Shown here piece by piece: positions 23,571 to 36,589 of a stretch of 64,000 nucleotides of DNA. Where the stretch lies: contig NW_022098057.1 in NCBI RefSeq assembly GCF_002288925.2, positions 65,569,094-65,633,093 on the forward strand. Reading direction: 5' to 3'. Numbering within the stretch: position 1 is the stretch's first letter; each line of letters begins with the position of its first letter. Under the pieces are notes generated by a model. It worked only from the letters and a program-made list of their open reading frames with translations. It was not told where the DNA came from and ran no database searches. Made by a program: the position numbers and the translations under genes. This DNA comes from Delphinapterus leucas (lineage: Eukaryota; Chordata; Mammalia; Artiodactyla; Monodontidae).

Positions 23571-25841
23571 TTTATGTATGTTTCCAGACCATTTAGCACA
23601 GTATCTTGTATCCAGTAGTATCTCGATAAAGGTCATTAAAGTCATTTCTTACATAGTTTATTCACTGTGAGCTAAAGTTTTGTTTCAGTGAAGTAGAGAA
23701 GCACTGAGGAAATTTCCTCTTTGACCCCTAACATTGAAGAAATAAATGGAAACCGTGCTTCAGTGATCCAGCCTCACTTTCCAACATTTTTCTGTATTGT
23801 CCAAAACTGAATTTACTTTTGGCAGTCGAGGACCTCTGAAATTCTGTAAGGATCTTCTGATTTGTCCAATGGCCTACTTAATTAAATTCTGGTATTGATC
23901 ATATGACAACGTTTGTACCTTTGTTTCTTAATTATTAAAGTAAGAAAAATAGTGATTATGACATTTAATCAAATTAGAAATCACTTCATTATCATACTTT
24001 ATGTAGATGTACCATTTAAAATACAGCTTTATTAGTGTATTTTTATTTTGAACACTAGACGGTAAAATAATTTCCTTATGACTCACCCACCATATTATTC
24101 CATGGATTGAAAAGAATCAAGGTTCGTCTTTTGGTTTTAGCATAACTGTCACAGTAGATATGGTGATGCTAAAAACTGTTTCCTTAGGAGTTTAGTGAAA
24201 GGTTTTCATTATGACATATGACATATATGGCTTAGCTAATTAACTGAAGGAGAAGGTGAAAATGATACAGAAAATAAAGGGAAAAAATCAAAAGATTTCT
24301 TTTTATGTATCACTGTGTGCTATCTACTTGTTAGGAAATTTTCTTAGATTGCTGTCATTACTGCCTGGTGGAAATAGTGTTAATACATGAGCTAAACAAA
24401 AATGACTTCTAGTGTATTTTTCCTCTTATAATGAAGCTTAGCTGAATTTCCCAATTATATACACACTTTTTTATCCTGTTAGTGATTAATAAGATGTAAG
24501 GAATCACAGCTATGTCATTAATTACTGCATTGATCTTTGTATCTCCAGATACTAATGAAATATTATGTAAACAGAAGCTTTTCATTTTTATCCTTAACTA
24601 TAGTCTCTTTAAACTTGTCCCATTGATCACATCAAATTCAAGTTTAAATCATGGCTTTTTAGAATACATTCTAATATCAGCTTTCCTCATAGTCATTAAT
24701 CATATTTTTAACATAATTTGGTTTCTCTTTTATCCTCATGGGAAGTGATCCTCCAGTGTGATGGTTAAGGTGGTGGGGTGGAAAAAGAACTCTGAGAGTT
24801 TATGGGCAGGCCAGGAATAATTTTTATCATCCTGAGTTATAGTGATATATGCATGTGCTATCCTATTGTGGTCAATATGTTAATATACCAGAAAGTAGAC
24901 ATAGTTTAATTGGAAGCTAATGGGGTATGGCATGGCAAATATTTGCTACAGACTGGTGAATGGAAGCACCATTCATGCCTTCTCCTCTGCTTTTGTCATT
25001 CAGCACACAACCGGGGATAGCTCCCTCATCCCTCATCTTGCAGAGAACATCACTGTTTATCATGAGCCCTCCCTCACTTACCAGTTACGTAGATTTGGGC
25101 AAATTGCTTAATATCCTTTGTTTCCTTATTCTGTAAAATGACAATAATAATTTCTACCTCATGGATAATTTTTGAAGCTAAATAGACAATGGCTGTGAAA
25201 GTGTATAGCAGAGTAATGTGGCATAGAGTCCTCTCAACAATATTGGTTGACTCCAAATTAAAGTTACTTAAAAATGAATGTCTTGAGCCTTCCTCCCTTC
25301 TGTAAATAAGATTTGTTACATTTCCTGTTTCTTAACCTTCCAATCTCTCAACAATTCTATGTCTGACAGGATAATTTACTTTTTTTTTCCACCTCCTATT
25401 CCATTGCTTCTACCTGTCTTTAAGAAAGAGTTTGGGAAAACATCAATATTACTCTAGGTGACCTGTTACCCAAGGTCACAGTTCTTTGTTGATTTAAGTG
25501 TAAACCATAGAAATAAGCTCGTGACTATTTTCAGTATGAATAGAGGGAAAATGAATCATAAATTTTAAAAAGATATTTATGATACTGAAGTTTTTAGCAT
25601 GTCCCCCACACTCTGGAAGTCAATGGAATAACCAGTATCAGATACCCTGGAATACCATATGGCAGTATCTGCTTCATACTGCTTTATTGTCCAGTTGGTT
25701 AATTGGAACTAGTTTTCCTTTTCTTTCATTTTTAAATGCTGATTTAATTTAATATTTAGAGATTGTATTGGGCATTGAATTGTGTTTCCAGCTCTCTGTG
25801 GAAGAATTTCTCGCATTAAAAATAGTGTAGTGTTTATGGCC
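23571..25841. other. CTNNA3: CTNNA3 intron with one MIR
   Basis: No gene. A MIR lies at about 25070-25255 (+), recognised from 'tttgggcaaattgcttaata', 'ttattctgtaaaatgacaat' and 'ctacctcatgg'. The remainder is unassigned. Confidence 0.5.
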
Positions 25842-26298
25842 AAAACCTCATACAGAGTGAAGTAAGTCAGAAAGAGAAAAACAAATACCGTATGCAAACA
25901 CATATATATGGAATCTAAAAAAAAAAAAAGAGGTCATGAAGAACCTAGGGGTAAGACGGGGGTAAGACGGGAATAAAGACACAGACCTACTAGAGAATGG
26001 ACCTGAGGATATGAGGAGGGGGAAGGGTAAGCTGTGACAAAGCGAGAGAGTGGCATGGACATATATACACTACCAAATGTAAAATAGATCGCTAGTGGGA
26101 AGCAGCCGCATAGCACAGGGAGATCAGCTTGGTGCTTTGTGACCACCTAGAGGGGTGGAATAGGGAGGGTGGGACGGAGATGCAAGAGGGAAGAGATATG
26201 GGGACATATGTATACGTATAACTGATTCACTTTGTTATAAAGCAGAAACTAACACAGCATTGTAAAGCAATTATACTCCAATAAAGATGTTAAAAAAG
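25842..26298 (+). mobile_element. L1 3' UTR fragment with poly(A), forward
   Basis: Contains 'cagagtgaagtaagtcagaa', 'ggaatctaaaaaaa', 'gggaagcagccgcatagcac', 'taactgattcactttgttat' and 'ccaataaagatgttaaaaaa', the canonical 3' end of the young cetartiodactyl L1. It carries a private mini-duplication of 'ggggtaagacg' at about 25948-25970. It appears to be the 3' half of a rearranged L1 whose 5' half lies inverted at 26429-27987. Confidence 0.93.
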
Positions 26299-26314
26299 AA
26301 AATCACTGAAAGTA
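26299..26314 (+). repeat. L1 target-site duplication, 3' copy
   Basis: AAAATCACTGAAAGTA directly follows the L1 poly(A). It matches, in inverted orientation and at 15 of 16 positions, the sequence at 27988-28003 next to the L1 5' end. Confidence 0.75.
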
Positions 26315-26428
26315 GTTCTACGTCAACATCTGCCAGTTCCCTCAGAATTCTGGGATATAATTTGTCTAGCCTAGAGGCTTGATACAATTTAGAGCAGCCA
26401 GGTACTTTTTATTATACCACCAATTGGG

Positions 26429-27987
26429 TGGGAGAGCTCTTGCCGATTGATATTACATGGGGCCGGGAGGTCTTTGGTGGTCCAGTGTCCTGATCTCGGC
26501 TCTCCCACCTCAGAGGCTCAGGCCTGACAGCAGGTTGGAGCACCAAAGCCCTGTCAGCCACATGGCTCAGAAAAAATGGGAGAAAAAAAGAAAGAAAAAA
26601 TAATAATGATTGTTTTTAATTATTAAAATAAAAAAATAAAAATAAATAATAGAAAAAAAAAGAGCAATCAAACCAATAAACAAATCCACCAATGTTAGCA
26701 AGCAGTATAAACTAAACGAAGATAAACATAAAAATCAGAAACAAATCAGTCACAGACAGCAAACCCCAAGTCTACAGTTGTTCCCCAAGTCTGCCATCTC
26801 AGTTTTGGGATGATTCGTTGTCTCTTCAGGTGTTCCACAGATGCAGGGTACATCAAGTTGATTGTGAGGTTTTAATCCACTGCTCCTGAGACTGCACAGA
26901 GAAATTTCCCTTTCTATTCTTTGTTTGCAGAGCTCAGGGGGTTCAGCTTTGGTTTGGCCCCACCTCTGCATGTAGGCTGCCCTCAGGCGTCTGTTCCCTG
27001 CCCAGACAGGATGGGATTAAAGCAGCAGCTGGTTAGGGGGCTCTTGGCCATTCAAGCCAGGGGGAGGGAAAGCTACAGTAGTTATAATTGGAATGAGGGG
27101 TGAGCCTGTGGCGGCAGAGGCTAGCCTGACTTTGCAGTGGCCTGTGGTACACCGTGTGTTCTCCTGGGGAAGTTGTCCCTGGATCACCGGACCCTGGGAG
27201 TGGTGGTGTGGATAGTGACCCGTGCTTGCACACAGGATTCTTGGTGGCTGCAGCAGTAGCATTAGCGTTTCGTACCCGTCTCTGGGGTCTGAGCTCATAG
27301 CCGCGGCTCACGCCCATCTCTGGAGCTTGTTTAGGTGGTGCTCTGCCTTCTCTGGGCAGACAGGGAAGAAATCCTCTCTCCTCATGCACCTCGAAACAAT
27401 GGTCTCTTGCCTCTTCGGCAGGTCCAGACTTTTCCCGGACTCCCTCCCGGCTAGCTGTGGCGCACTAGTCCCTTCAGGCTGTGTTCACGCAGCCAACCCC
27501 AGTCCCCTCCCTGGGATCCGACCTCCGAAGCCCGAGCCTCAGCTCCCAGCCCCACCCACCCCTGCTGGTGAGCAGACAAGCCTCTCGGGCTGGTGAGTGC
27601 TGGTTGACACGGATCCTCTGTGTGGAATCTCACCGCTTTGCCCTCCGCACCCTGTTGCTGTGCTCTCCTCCGTGGCTCCGAAGCTTCCCCCCTCCGCCAC
27701 CCGCAGTCTCCGCCCGCGAAGGGGCTTCCTAGTGTGTGGAAACCTTTCCTCCTTCACAGCTCCCTCCCAGAGGTGCCAGTCCCGTCCCTATTCTTTTGTC
27801 TCTGTTTTTTTCTTTTTTCTTTTGCCCTACCCAGGTACGTGGGGAGTTTCTTGTCTTTTGGGAAGTCTGAGGTCTTCTGCCAGCGTTCAGTCGGTGTTCT
27901 GTAGGAGTTGTTCCACATGTAGATGTATTTGTTGGGAGGAGGGTGATCTCCATGTCTTACTTCCCCGCCATCTTGAAGGTACCCCGG
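26429..27987 (-). mobile_element. L1 5' UTR fragment, reverse
   Basis: On the minus strand it starts with a 'caagatggcgggg' block typical of L1 5' ends. It runs through 'ggaacaactcctacagaaca', 'ccattgtttcgaggtgc', 'aacttgatgtaccctgcatc' and 'gacaacgaatcatcccaaaa' to an A/T-rich patch and 'ggtgggagagccgagatcag'. It stops before ORF1. It is much more GC- and CpG-rich than its surroundings, which produces many spurious frames (up to 148 codons). A 5' end without its 3' end is not a normal product of target-primed reverse transcription. Confidence 0.8.
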
Positions 27988-28003
27988 TACTTTCAGTAAT
28001 TTT
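27988..28003 (-). repeat. L1 target-site duplication, 5' copy, inverted
   Basis: TACTTTCAGTAATTTT is the reverse complement of AAAATTACTGAAAGTA. On the minus strand it lies just upstream of the L1 5' UTR start. Confidence 0.75.
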
Positions 28004-30599
28004 TGCAGAACCACAGGCAATAACAATAGTGCTAGAGAACTGAAGAGGGGGAAAGTGCTCTTCCAGTTATCAAAAATGAGGAAAACATAGGTGTTACTAT
28101 CATTAATTGCTGAACTTTGACAATTTTCCAAAACAGAATTTTAAGCAAGTTATAATTATCTACAACAAAGAAGATGGTAAATTCACTAAGAATTACCCAG
28201 CTTCCTACTTTAAGGGTATAGTCTTCTATTAGTGTTGCTAGAGTAGATGAAGGGATTATGCAGAAATGGATGGTGCACAGGGGTTACAGGATACTTAGTA
28301 CATACTCATCATTTCCTTGTGGGTCATGTTGAGAAAGGTAGGAATGGGGGTTTGCAATTTCATAGTCAGTGCTAATTAACAAGTCAGTTACTGTCTGGGG
28401 AGAGGAGGCTAATACGTGTGCAACAACTGGTGAACCATTGAAGACTAAATGCATCGTAGTGAGGGCAACATGACCAGAGAGAGGATGCAGGTGATTCCTG
28501 GTGGGTTGATTAGCAAATAGTTCAAAAAAAGAAATAGAGTTTGAAGTGGGCCTTGGTGGCTAGAAGCCACTCAAAAGACTAAAATGGGGAAGAGGAGAAA
28601 AATGTATTCAGAATAAAAAGAATGGCATCGTGGTCACTCATGGTACTTATTACACACTGCCTTGTATTTATTTGTATTCATCACTTATTTAGGTGGTGGT
28701 AAAATTAGGAATCTCTTTCCTTTGGGATCAGACCATACTGGGATTATTTTTATTGCAGTTTTTCATATGCCTTTTATTTTCTATGGTTTCTATCACATGC
28801 ATTATTCAGAGATTATCCATACTGTTTTTAGCCCTTTGCCTGAAGGCGAGAATTTTCAGTTGTCTAGCAGTCCCAGAACTGCTCCTGTGGTGGCTAGGGA
28901 TGGAAGGCAAAGGGTTATCTGTAAGCCTCTGTAGTTCATGCAGACTATCTGTCTAAAAAAGGGGAGAACTTTTTCTAATCCTTTTAATTACTCTACTTAT
29001 AACAAAATTAGGCTACCATTTGAAATCCTATTGTAACTCCTTTTGAATTTGGGGGATACAAAGAGACAAGTTTTGCCCTAAAATTCATTTAAGCTTGTCT
29101 ACTTATCAAAAATTTAAATGGATTCCTAAAACAAAAGAGCTTAAAGCAAGGGATCAAAGATGATACTTATTTCTCACAGGCAGATATGTAGCTTTCTTTC
29201 ACAGCAGATGCGTTTTAAAAAATTAAATGGTTATTATACTTAATTCTATGCATTCTCTTTAAAATAAATAAATACGTGAAAAAAGTGTTAACAGGCTTCT
29301 CCCGCCCCATTTGGAGAAAATTTTAAAGAAATTTTATAAATTTTATAGCTAGACTATATCGTTCTGGAGAACGAGAAATGCAACCTTCTATTTCTTAAAT
29401 CTTCCACAAAGCCCTATAACCCATCTTTGTATGTGATAGGTTCTTATCAAATATGTGTGGAATGAAACATGAAACTATTACAGGGCAAGCCTGTGGAGTG
29501 TAATTTAGTATTTGACTGAAATAGGAATTTAAGAGTTATCCATGGCAATAGTGGTGTACTATTTTTTCTTTTTTTTTGGTGAGGGGGAGCAGATGGAGAG
29601 CAACAGAACTATATATAAAATAGTTAAAAGCAGAGTAGCTCTGATTGACATCTCTACATGTCTAAGGTCCTGCAATAGTTTCTTAATCCCACCCTTTTTC
29701 TATTACCAATAGCCCTTTGTTTTAGGACCTTGAGGACTTTGAGAAATTACAAAATACCAACATCGTAAGATTTGCAGAATTGTATCAGGCATGACAAACT
29801 AGGTTATACACTGGTAGCAAACAGTGAAGCAAGTCAGCAGCTTAAAATGAAAGGCTTATTTCTGACAACATTATGGGTTCATTGCATGTCAGCAAGGGGG
29901 TCTCTGCATGGACTCAGAGATCCATACTGATAGGGGCTCTATCTTCATACAAGCTTCCTTGTATGCAAAGGGACAAGGAAAAGAGAATGTGGAAACTATA
30001 TACCTGCTTCCGGGAAAGGAGAGTGTGGGAACAACACACATACTTCTACTAAGAAATGCTGTTTTGCTTACATTTCATGACTCTACTGCCTGAATTCAAA
30101 TTGGCAGAGAAATTTAATCTTTGTGGCAGAACTGACCTTTGAGAATTGCCCTAATGATACCATGGATATATTCTAAAAATTTTCTGTTTCCTCAATAATA
30201 ATTTACTCATCTATGGTTCATGAATTTATATAAATTCCTCCTTAGGTTTACATTTTTAACCTGTATTAGATCATAGAAAAATAAGCTTATATATAGATTA
30301 CACTGTATTTAAATAGATAGTGATTCATGGGAAAAAATTGACTTCTACTAACAAATTCATGGATTTAAAAATTGGTCTCAAAGCCTGCACAGTGAGTAAA
30401 GAAGGAAGAACACAAAAATTAGAAGATTAAAAAATTATATGTAATTTACAAAGTTTATATGTATATATGTATATGCATGTATATGTGAATATATGTGTGT
30501 CTGCAAGAGACGCCAGGTTTCACTACAATTTCTGGCTTAATGTATAGCAGTGACAGAGCATTCAGAGCCACAAGCAGAGCATTTTTGTAATTCTTCTCT
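28004..30599. other. CTNNA3: CTNNA3 intron, no gene seen
   Basis: Unique intron with no exon, and no repeat I can name. Small TATG-rich patch at about 30455-30500. Confidence 0.45.
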
Positions 30600-32760
30600 G
30601 TTCTTTTCTTCTTCCTTTAGTTTCTTCCCTTGTGGTTTGATGATTTTCTTTAGTAGTATGCTTGTGTTCCTTTTTCTCTAGTTTTTGTGTATTTATTGAG
30701 TTTTTTTATTTTTACTTACCATGGGGTTCCTATATGTTGACCTATAATTATATCTACTTGTTTTAAACAGGTAGCCACTTAAGTTCAACTGCTCAAAGTT
30801 CAACTGTTCAAAGATCTAGATTTTTACTCCCCTCCCCCACATTTTGTTTCTAGTGTTTATATTTATCCCTACTCTGTTCTTTGTAGTTATACTTGGTTTT
30901 ATAATTTTTTGTCTTTTAAACTTTTTACCAGCTTAAGTGGTTGATCCTCAGCCTTTGCTACATATTTGCCTTTACTGCTGAGATTTTCCTTTTCCTATAG
31001 ATACTTCTTTACTTATGATATGTCTTTGTGTGGCTCTCTTTGGGTTCATCTTGTTTGGAACCTTCTGTTTTACTTGTGCCTGGATGTGTTTCCTTCTTCA
31101 GGTTTGGGAAGATTTTAGCCATAATTTCATCAAATACATTTTTGACCCTTCTCCCTCTCTCTTTTCCTCCTGGGTCCCCTATAATGTGAATGTTGGTATG
31201 CTTGATGTTGTTCTTGAGGCCCCTTAAACTGTTCTCTTTTTTTAGTTTGTTTTTCTTTTTGCTGTTCTGATTGGGTGATTTCCATTATTATATCTTGCAG
31301 ATCACTTATGCATTCTTCTGTATCACCTAGGTTGCTGTAAATTCCTTCTAGTTTGTTTTTTTTAATTTTGTTTATTGTATTCTTCAATTCTAACTAGTTC
31401 TTTTTTATATTTTCTAGTTCCTTGTTAAAATTCTCACTGTGTTCATAAATTAAATTCCCTAATTTATTTAGCATTTTTATTAATAATTCTTTGAACTCTT
31501 TATCTGGCAAGTTATTTACTTCTGTTTCATTAGTTGTCTTTTTCAGGTATTTTCTCTTGTTCTTTCAATGGGAACATATTCCTCTGTCTTCTCATTTTGC
31601 TTAAATTTCTCTGTCTCTATGAAATTGTGTGAAACAGTTACCTATTGCAATCTTGAAAGGGTGTCCTTGTGTGGGAGCATACCTGTAGCCTCTGTGTGTA
31701 CCTGATATCTTTGGTGAAAGAACTAGATCTGACATGAACACAAATCACATCTTTCCCCAGGGTGTGCTGGCAGTTATCACCTTAGTTGTAAGTGGGGCTG
31801 AAGATGGAGGGACCAGAGCCAGAGCCAGGTGTGAGCCAAAACTTTGCCTCTGCTCATTGGCCAGCACCAGCCTATTGCCAGTGGTGTCAAGTCCCATGTT
31901 TCTGGAGAAGCCCTAAGGGTCGAGTCTGAGCTTGCTTCATTCCCTTTAATGAGTGTTCTCCCCCTTCCCAGCACCAGCACCCTTGCTCCAGGGGGGACCA
32001 GTGGTGGAACAAGGGGAGCTGGTCCTGGTTTTCAGCAAAGGTCTAGGCACAAACCATGGCAGCCCCATCTGCAGTCAGAGACCCAGTCTGCTTTTGATGT
32101 GCTGCCTCCGTGAGCACCAGTCATGATTGCCCCTGCCGGCTCAGATGCGACTCTATGTCTGAGCCACCTTTGTCCCTCACAGCTGAGCTCTCCCCTAAGC
32201 CATGGCAGGCAGCAGCCCTCCTCCCAGTGTCGAGCTGCATCATGATCAAAAGGGTCAGAGCTGGCACTCAGCTGAACGTGGGGCACATGCCAAAACTGGC
32301 GCAGGAAACCAGGTAACATCCCATGCAGTTTCAATCTGCCCTCTCTGCCCTTTTTCCCCCAGAGTAAGCAGTCACATGCATGCTCCTCATGAAGGGAGTC
32401 CAGGCTTCCCATATCCTTTCTATCAGTTCCACTGGCCCTCCCACCAGCCCACAGGACTACTCTTCCCAGTCTCAGACCCCAGGGCAGGGGCGCCCAATGT
32501 TGCCTACACCTGCTCACTCCCAAGGGAAGATCTCTGCCTGTGTCATCTCTATTCTCCTCTGAGTCCCTTCCCAGGGGCACAGGTAGCAACCTGATTGCTT
32601 CCCTTCCTACCCGATTCCATGTGGATCTACAGGAATGTTTCTGCCAGTCTCCAGTTAGTTTTTAGTGAGGATTGTTCCACGTGTCAATGCATTTTTGATA
32701 TATTCATGGGGGGCGGAGGGGAGTGAGTTCTGAGCCCTCCTACTCCGCCATCTTGCCGGT
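30600..32760 (-). mobile_element. Old HAL1/L1-like element: 5' UTR and ORF1 region, reverse
   Basis: On the minus strand it begins 'ggcaagatggcggagtagg' (a LINE-1-type 5' end). A GC-rich 5' UTR follows to about 31700, then an ORF1-like region. The minus frame 31130-31387 encodes ECISDLQDIIMEITQSEQQ and PRRKREREKG, matching the coiled coil and following segment of L1/HAL1 ORF1p. Downstream it continues into a T-rich + strand region with a 'tttttactcccctcccccac' block, and no ORF2 is seen. HAL1 elements carry ORF1 only, which fits. Frames of 185 and 130 codons in the 5' UTR are chance. Confidence 0.65.
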
Positions 32761-32764
32761 AAGC

Positions 32765-32915
32765 ATGATGAGCTTATTAGAACGGTGATTGCTGGGACCT
32801 ACTTTCAGAGTTTCTGATCCGGTAAATCTGGGGTGGGACCTGAGGGTTGGCATTTATAACAGGTTTTCAGGTGCTGCTGATTATTCTGGTCTAGGGACCA
32901 CACGTTGACCCCATG
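32765..32915. mobile_element. MER5-like hAT non-autonomous transposon (partial)
   Basis: Blocks 'gctgggacctactttcagag', 'tttctgatccggtaaatctg', 'gggtgggacctgagggttgg' and 'ggtctagggaccacacgttg' match the MER5 group. One end lies directly against the HAL1-like element. Confidence 0.55.
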
Positions 32916-34430
32916 CGTTAGAGTCAAAATAGCTTGGAGTAGCCCGTTATTAGCCTTAGACATCTTCCCTAAAGTATGCTCAAATTGTGAGCTCTCCACC
33001 TGATCATTGGAGGTATATTGAAGAATTTTGTTTGTTTGTTTTCGTAATACACTTAAAAGAGAAATCCTAGAAAAAATTATAGCTCCAAGATAGTATAAAA
33101 CAACAGCAACACAAACAAAACATCTGGCAGAGGTAACATGAAAATCATGGTGCCATTTTCTATGATGGTTCTAAAGAGTTCACTCATCTTAGAGAAAATT
33201 TAAGGTAGACTTTTGTAATGTAGTTTTCTTACTGTGCTCTGGACATGTTTTTATGACTAAATATAAGTAACATGTTAATTAGTTAAAATGAGTTCAAATT
33301 GCCCTCATACTGTGATAAATCAGTTTCCAAAAAAAAAAAAATACTATCCTGCATGTGAATTTTACCAAAGAAATAGTTTTGTGTACTTGAGTCCCTTAGT
33401 CTAGAAATATGTACTACTTAAAAAGCCTCTGGTGTAATTAGCATTTAGTTCTTATTCTTTATGACCTTTTCATGCTTTAAAAAAGAGACAGTAGTTCTCA
33501 TATATGCAGAGTCTAAACTTATTTTTTAAATAGAAAGTTGAATGTTGTAGATGGAAGTATGATTCAAATAATATAGCATAAATTATCACAATTGGAAAGA
33601 AAAGAACATTAGCATTACATATCTGCCTAGAGAAAGTTACAATAATGGTGAAAGAATAACAACAACAACAGCTGTCTCTAGAAACAGTTATAAAATGCAC
33701 TAATTTTTTAAGAAACTTTACCTATGTCTCATAAATAAGCCCACAGTTCATACCTACTGTCATTCTTATACCCTAAACTTAGGGAGGGTATGTAACAATG
33801 ACAATCCCACTTTTTAATATTTATGGGAGCGTTGTACTGATGCAGATGCAATAAAAATTCAATAGAATATATAGTTCTACCAAGCACTAATTTTATCCAG
33901 ATTTTAGACGTGCTTTTGGCAAAAATGAAACAATAAATAACTTGAGGCATAAAAATTATAATTTCACAACTTGAAGACAATTTAAGGATTATTGCAGATG
34001 TTGCTCCTTGTTCACCCAAAATCCAGCATCCCTTCAGCCATAGAAATAGAATTTTGGCCAAGCTCATGTCTATTCAGCCATACCACTTTTCTTAGCTTTG
34101 TTTAAATTTAGGTGTGGCTGTGTGTCTAAGTTCTTACCAATGGAGTACAATCAGAGGAATGGGTGCCACTTACAGGCTGTGGAATTAACTAAGGGTGTGT
34201 CTCTTCCATATTTTCTTTCTTCTTCCCACCAACTGAAATCCAAGAGAACACAACTCTTATTATGCAGACCACACCAATGCCTAGGGTTGGAGTTAGAATA
34301 TAGTATAAGGAACCTAGGTCCCTTAATGAACAAGGTAGAGCAGATTTTCTTGGTAACCTGGAACACTCACCTTGGACTGCTACAAGGGGGAATAATAAAT
34401 TTCTATTTTTTGTCACTTAGTTATTATTGG

Positions 34431-34470
<40 letters not shown>

Positions 34471-36589
34471 TTTACAGAAGCCTAGCTTTGAACCCAAGTA
34501 ATATACTGTGGTTTAGTTTAACCCTTTCAGTGTAGAGATCTGGAAAGAGGAAACCTAGGGACATTGTTTAAGGAAATATTGATAGAAAATGGTAGAGCCA
34601 AAACTTGAACTGAACACCTGGGCAGTTCAGTACATTAAATATATACTAACAATGACTTTATAATTAAGTGACCATGGAGCAGAAAGCCACACAGGCAACA
34701 AGTCATCACCAAATGGGAATGATTACACCTCATCCCTGTCCATAGAACCAGGCCAGGTAAAGGTCACCATAAAGTAAATGAACCTAAATCTTCAGGGCTA
34801 CTCACTTGCATGGGCCCTTTTCAGGTTTTTGGAGGGGACTATAAAACTCGAAAATATAAAATATTTTAATTGAAATTGTTTAATCTACCCCTAACATTCC
34901 AGAAATTTAAGGAGAAGAATATACATGGAGACCCATGTGAAACAGGTCTGTAATAAATATTATGGAGAACTGCTGGGAAATGATGTCTTATTATTCAAGA
35001 CTCTGTTGCATTATTGCTATCTAAGAGGAAGACTCATCAACACATTAATTTGTTTTTTCTGTTACCTAAGTGCTTTCTCTACTTAAATCCTTCCTGAACT
35101 CAGAAACGGAGTCAGACTCACTTCATGGCACTAACAATCAATGACCTTTTGTTTTCAGAATTTAAACAGAAGAGAAGTATTTCCCCAGGGCCTGATGGTG
35201 TTATTCATGCGAGTAGACGTTTAAAGTTGTGAGTTGCACTGTATCAGCTCTAGATACAAATCCTGAATGAGAGTCATGCGTGATTTTTTTAATAAATGTT
35301 TTTGTGAGTGTTTGTGATATGAGGAGTCTTCTGAAGTGTGAAGTTTAAGACAGTATTACTTCTTGTCTGGTTTTTAGGGCAATACTGACTATGACTTCTC
35401 TTCCGTGTCATACTCTCCTGTGTTTGATAAGAGTCTGTGTGGCTGTAGGACATGTTCATACTGCAATACTATTTCTTTTCTTGTACTTTTCTGCCATGAA
35501 GCTGAGTGAATTGTCACAGTGGGTAGTAGGAATATCCTTGCAAGCCATTCCCTACATCACATGTTGAAATGACTGTCAAGCACATAGATACATCTTGCTA
35601 AACTTAAAGTATCTTAATTCAGCTTCTCCTCAGCCAGTTCCCAAAACAATGTTCTGTTCAGTTCTTGCACCATAGGTATATCAAGATTTTAAAAGCCTTA
35701 AGATATAATATAAAAGATTAAGAAGATAAGTACAAATAAAAAGAAGATTGTTGAGCATTTGTTCAAAATGTCGATAAGACCCCGATATGTTGTGTTAATT
35801 GCAATTTGGAAAGATGTTTTGAGATAGTTAAACAAGTGAAAACTTATGGAATCCAGAATTGATGTACATAAAGTATTACTTTTTGTCATCTTTACATTTA
35901 TTTATTAAATAACAGAGAATATTGTAATAAAATCTCAGATAAAATCAGAGCAACAATTTATTTAGAGAAGACACAAATTTTAGTAGAAAAAGGAATATAT
36001 TTTTCGATTGTTAATCAATGACAAGAAATGTGACTTATGAAGATATCAGAAAAATATTCCTTTCTAATTTCACAAAAAATATTAACATCAAAGAAATAGC
36101 ATAAAGCAAAGTATGCTACTCTAATGAGGCATTGATGTCAAAGTAGTCAGAGAATCATTATTTCTAAAGGTACTTAAGATTAATCATCACAGAAGAAAAC
36201 TGTAAATGCTCTGATATCTTACAGCTCATTTAAGAAATAACCTGCTAGAGGTTTTACATGTTACCAATTATAAGATGTGAAGGTGATATATATTTTTCTA
36301 AAGTATATAATACAATAATAAATAATAAAAGCAAACAATAAATGCTTGTTTTATTATTTAATAAATACTAATGAAGAGAAACAATAAATAATAAAAGTAA
36401 ACAATAATAAAAACAAATTTTAACCAGCTGTGTTAGAGAAACGGCTCAATTATATTTTAACTCTTTCAGTAAAAACATTGAGAAGTCATTTTTTTAAAGA
36501 CTGTTATTTTTATTATAAAGACACGCTTTGTAGTTATGATTAAATCAAAAGTAGAGTGAGCAAAGCTTTTCTCTGTGTATGTTTTCTTT
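32916..36589. other. CTNNA3: CTNNA3 intron, unique, with simple repeats
   Basis: No gene seen. A (GT)n tract is at 34437-34468. A TAA-rich stretch lies at about 36308-36415, in which 'acaataaataataaaag' recurs. Frames at 33729-34067 and 34098-34535 show no family features; the second simply runs through the GT tract. Confidence 0.5.
34437..34468. repeat. (GT)n microsatellite
   Basis: Uninterrupted GT dinucleotides preceded by 'atatatat'. Confidence 0.95.

Noticed and set aside
27222..28131. Cluster of overlapping frames (up to 148 codons) in a GC-rich island that looks like a promoter or first exon
   Set aside because: The sequence matches the L1 5' UTR in reverse orientation. The GC and CpG content is that of the element, not of a host CpG island.
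32032..32589. 185-codon minus-strand open frame
   Set aside because: It lies wholly in the GC-rich 5' leader of the HAL1/L1-like element. It has no recognisable domain and shares the region with several other long frames on both strands.
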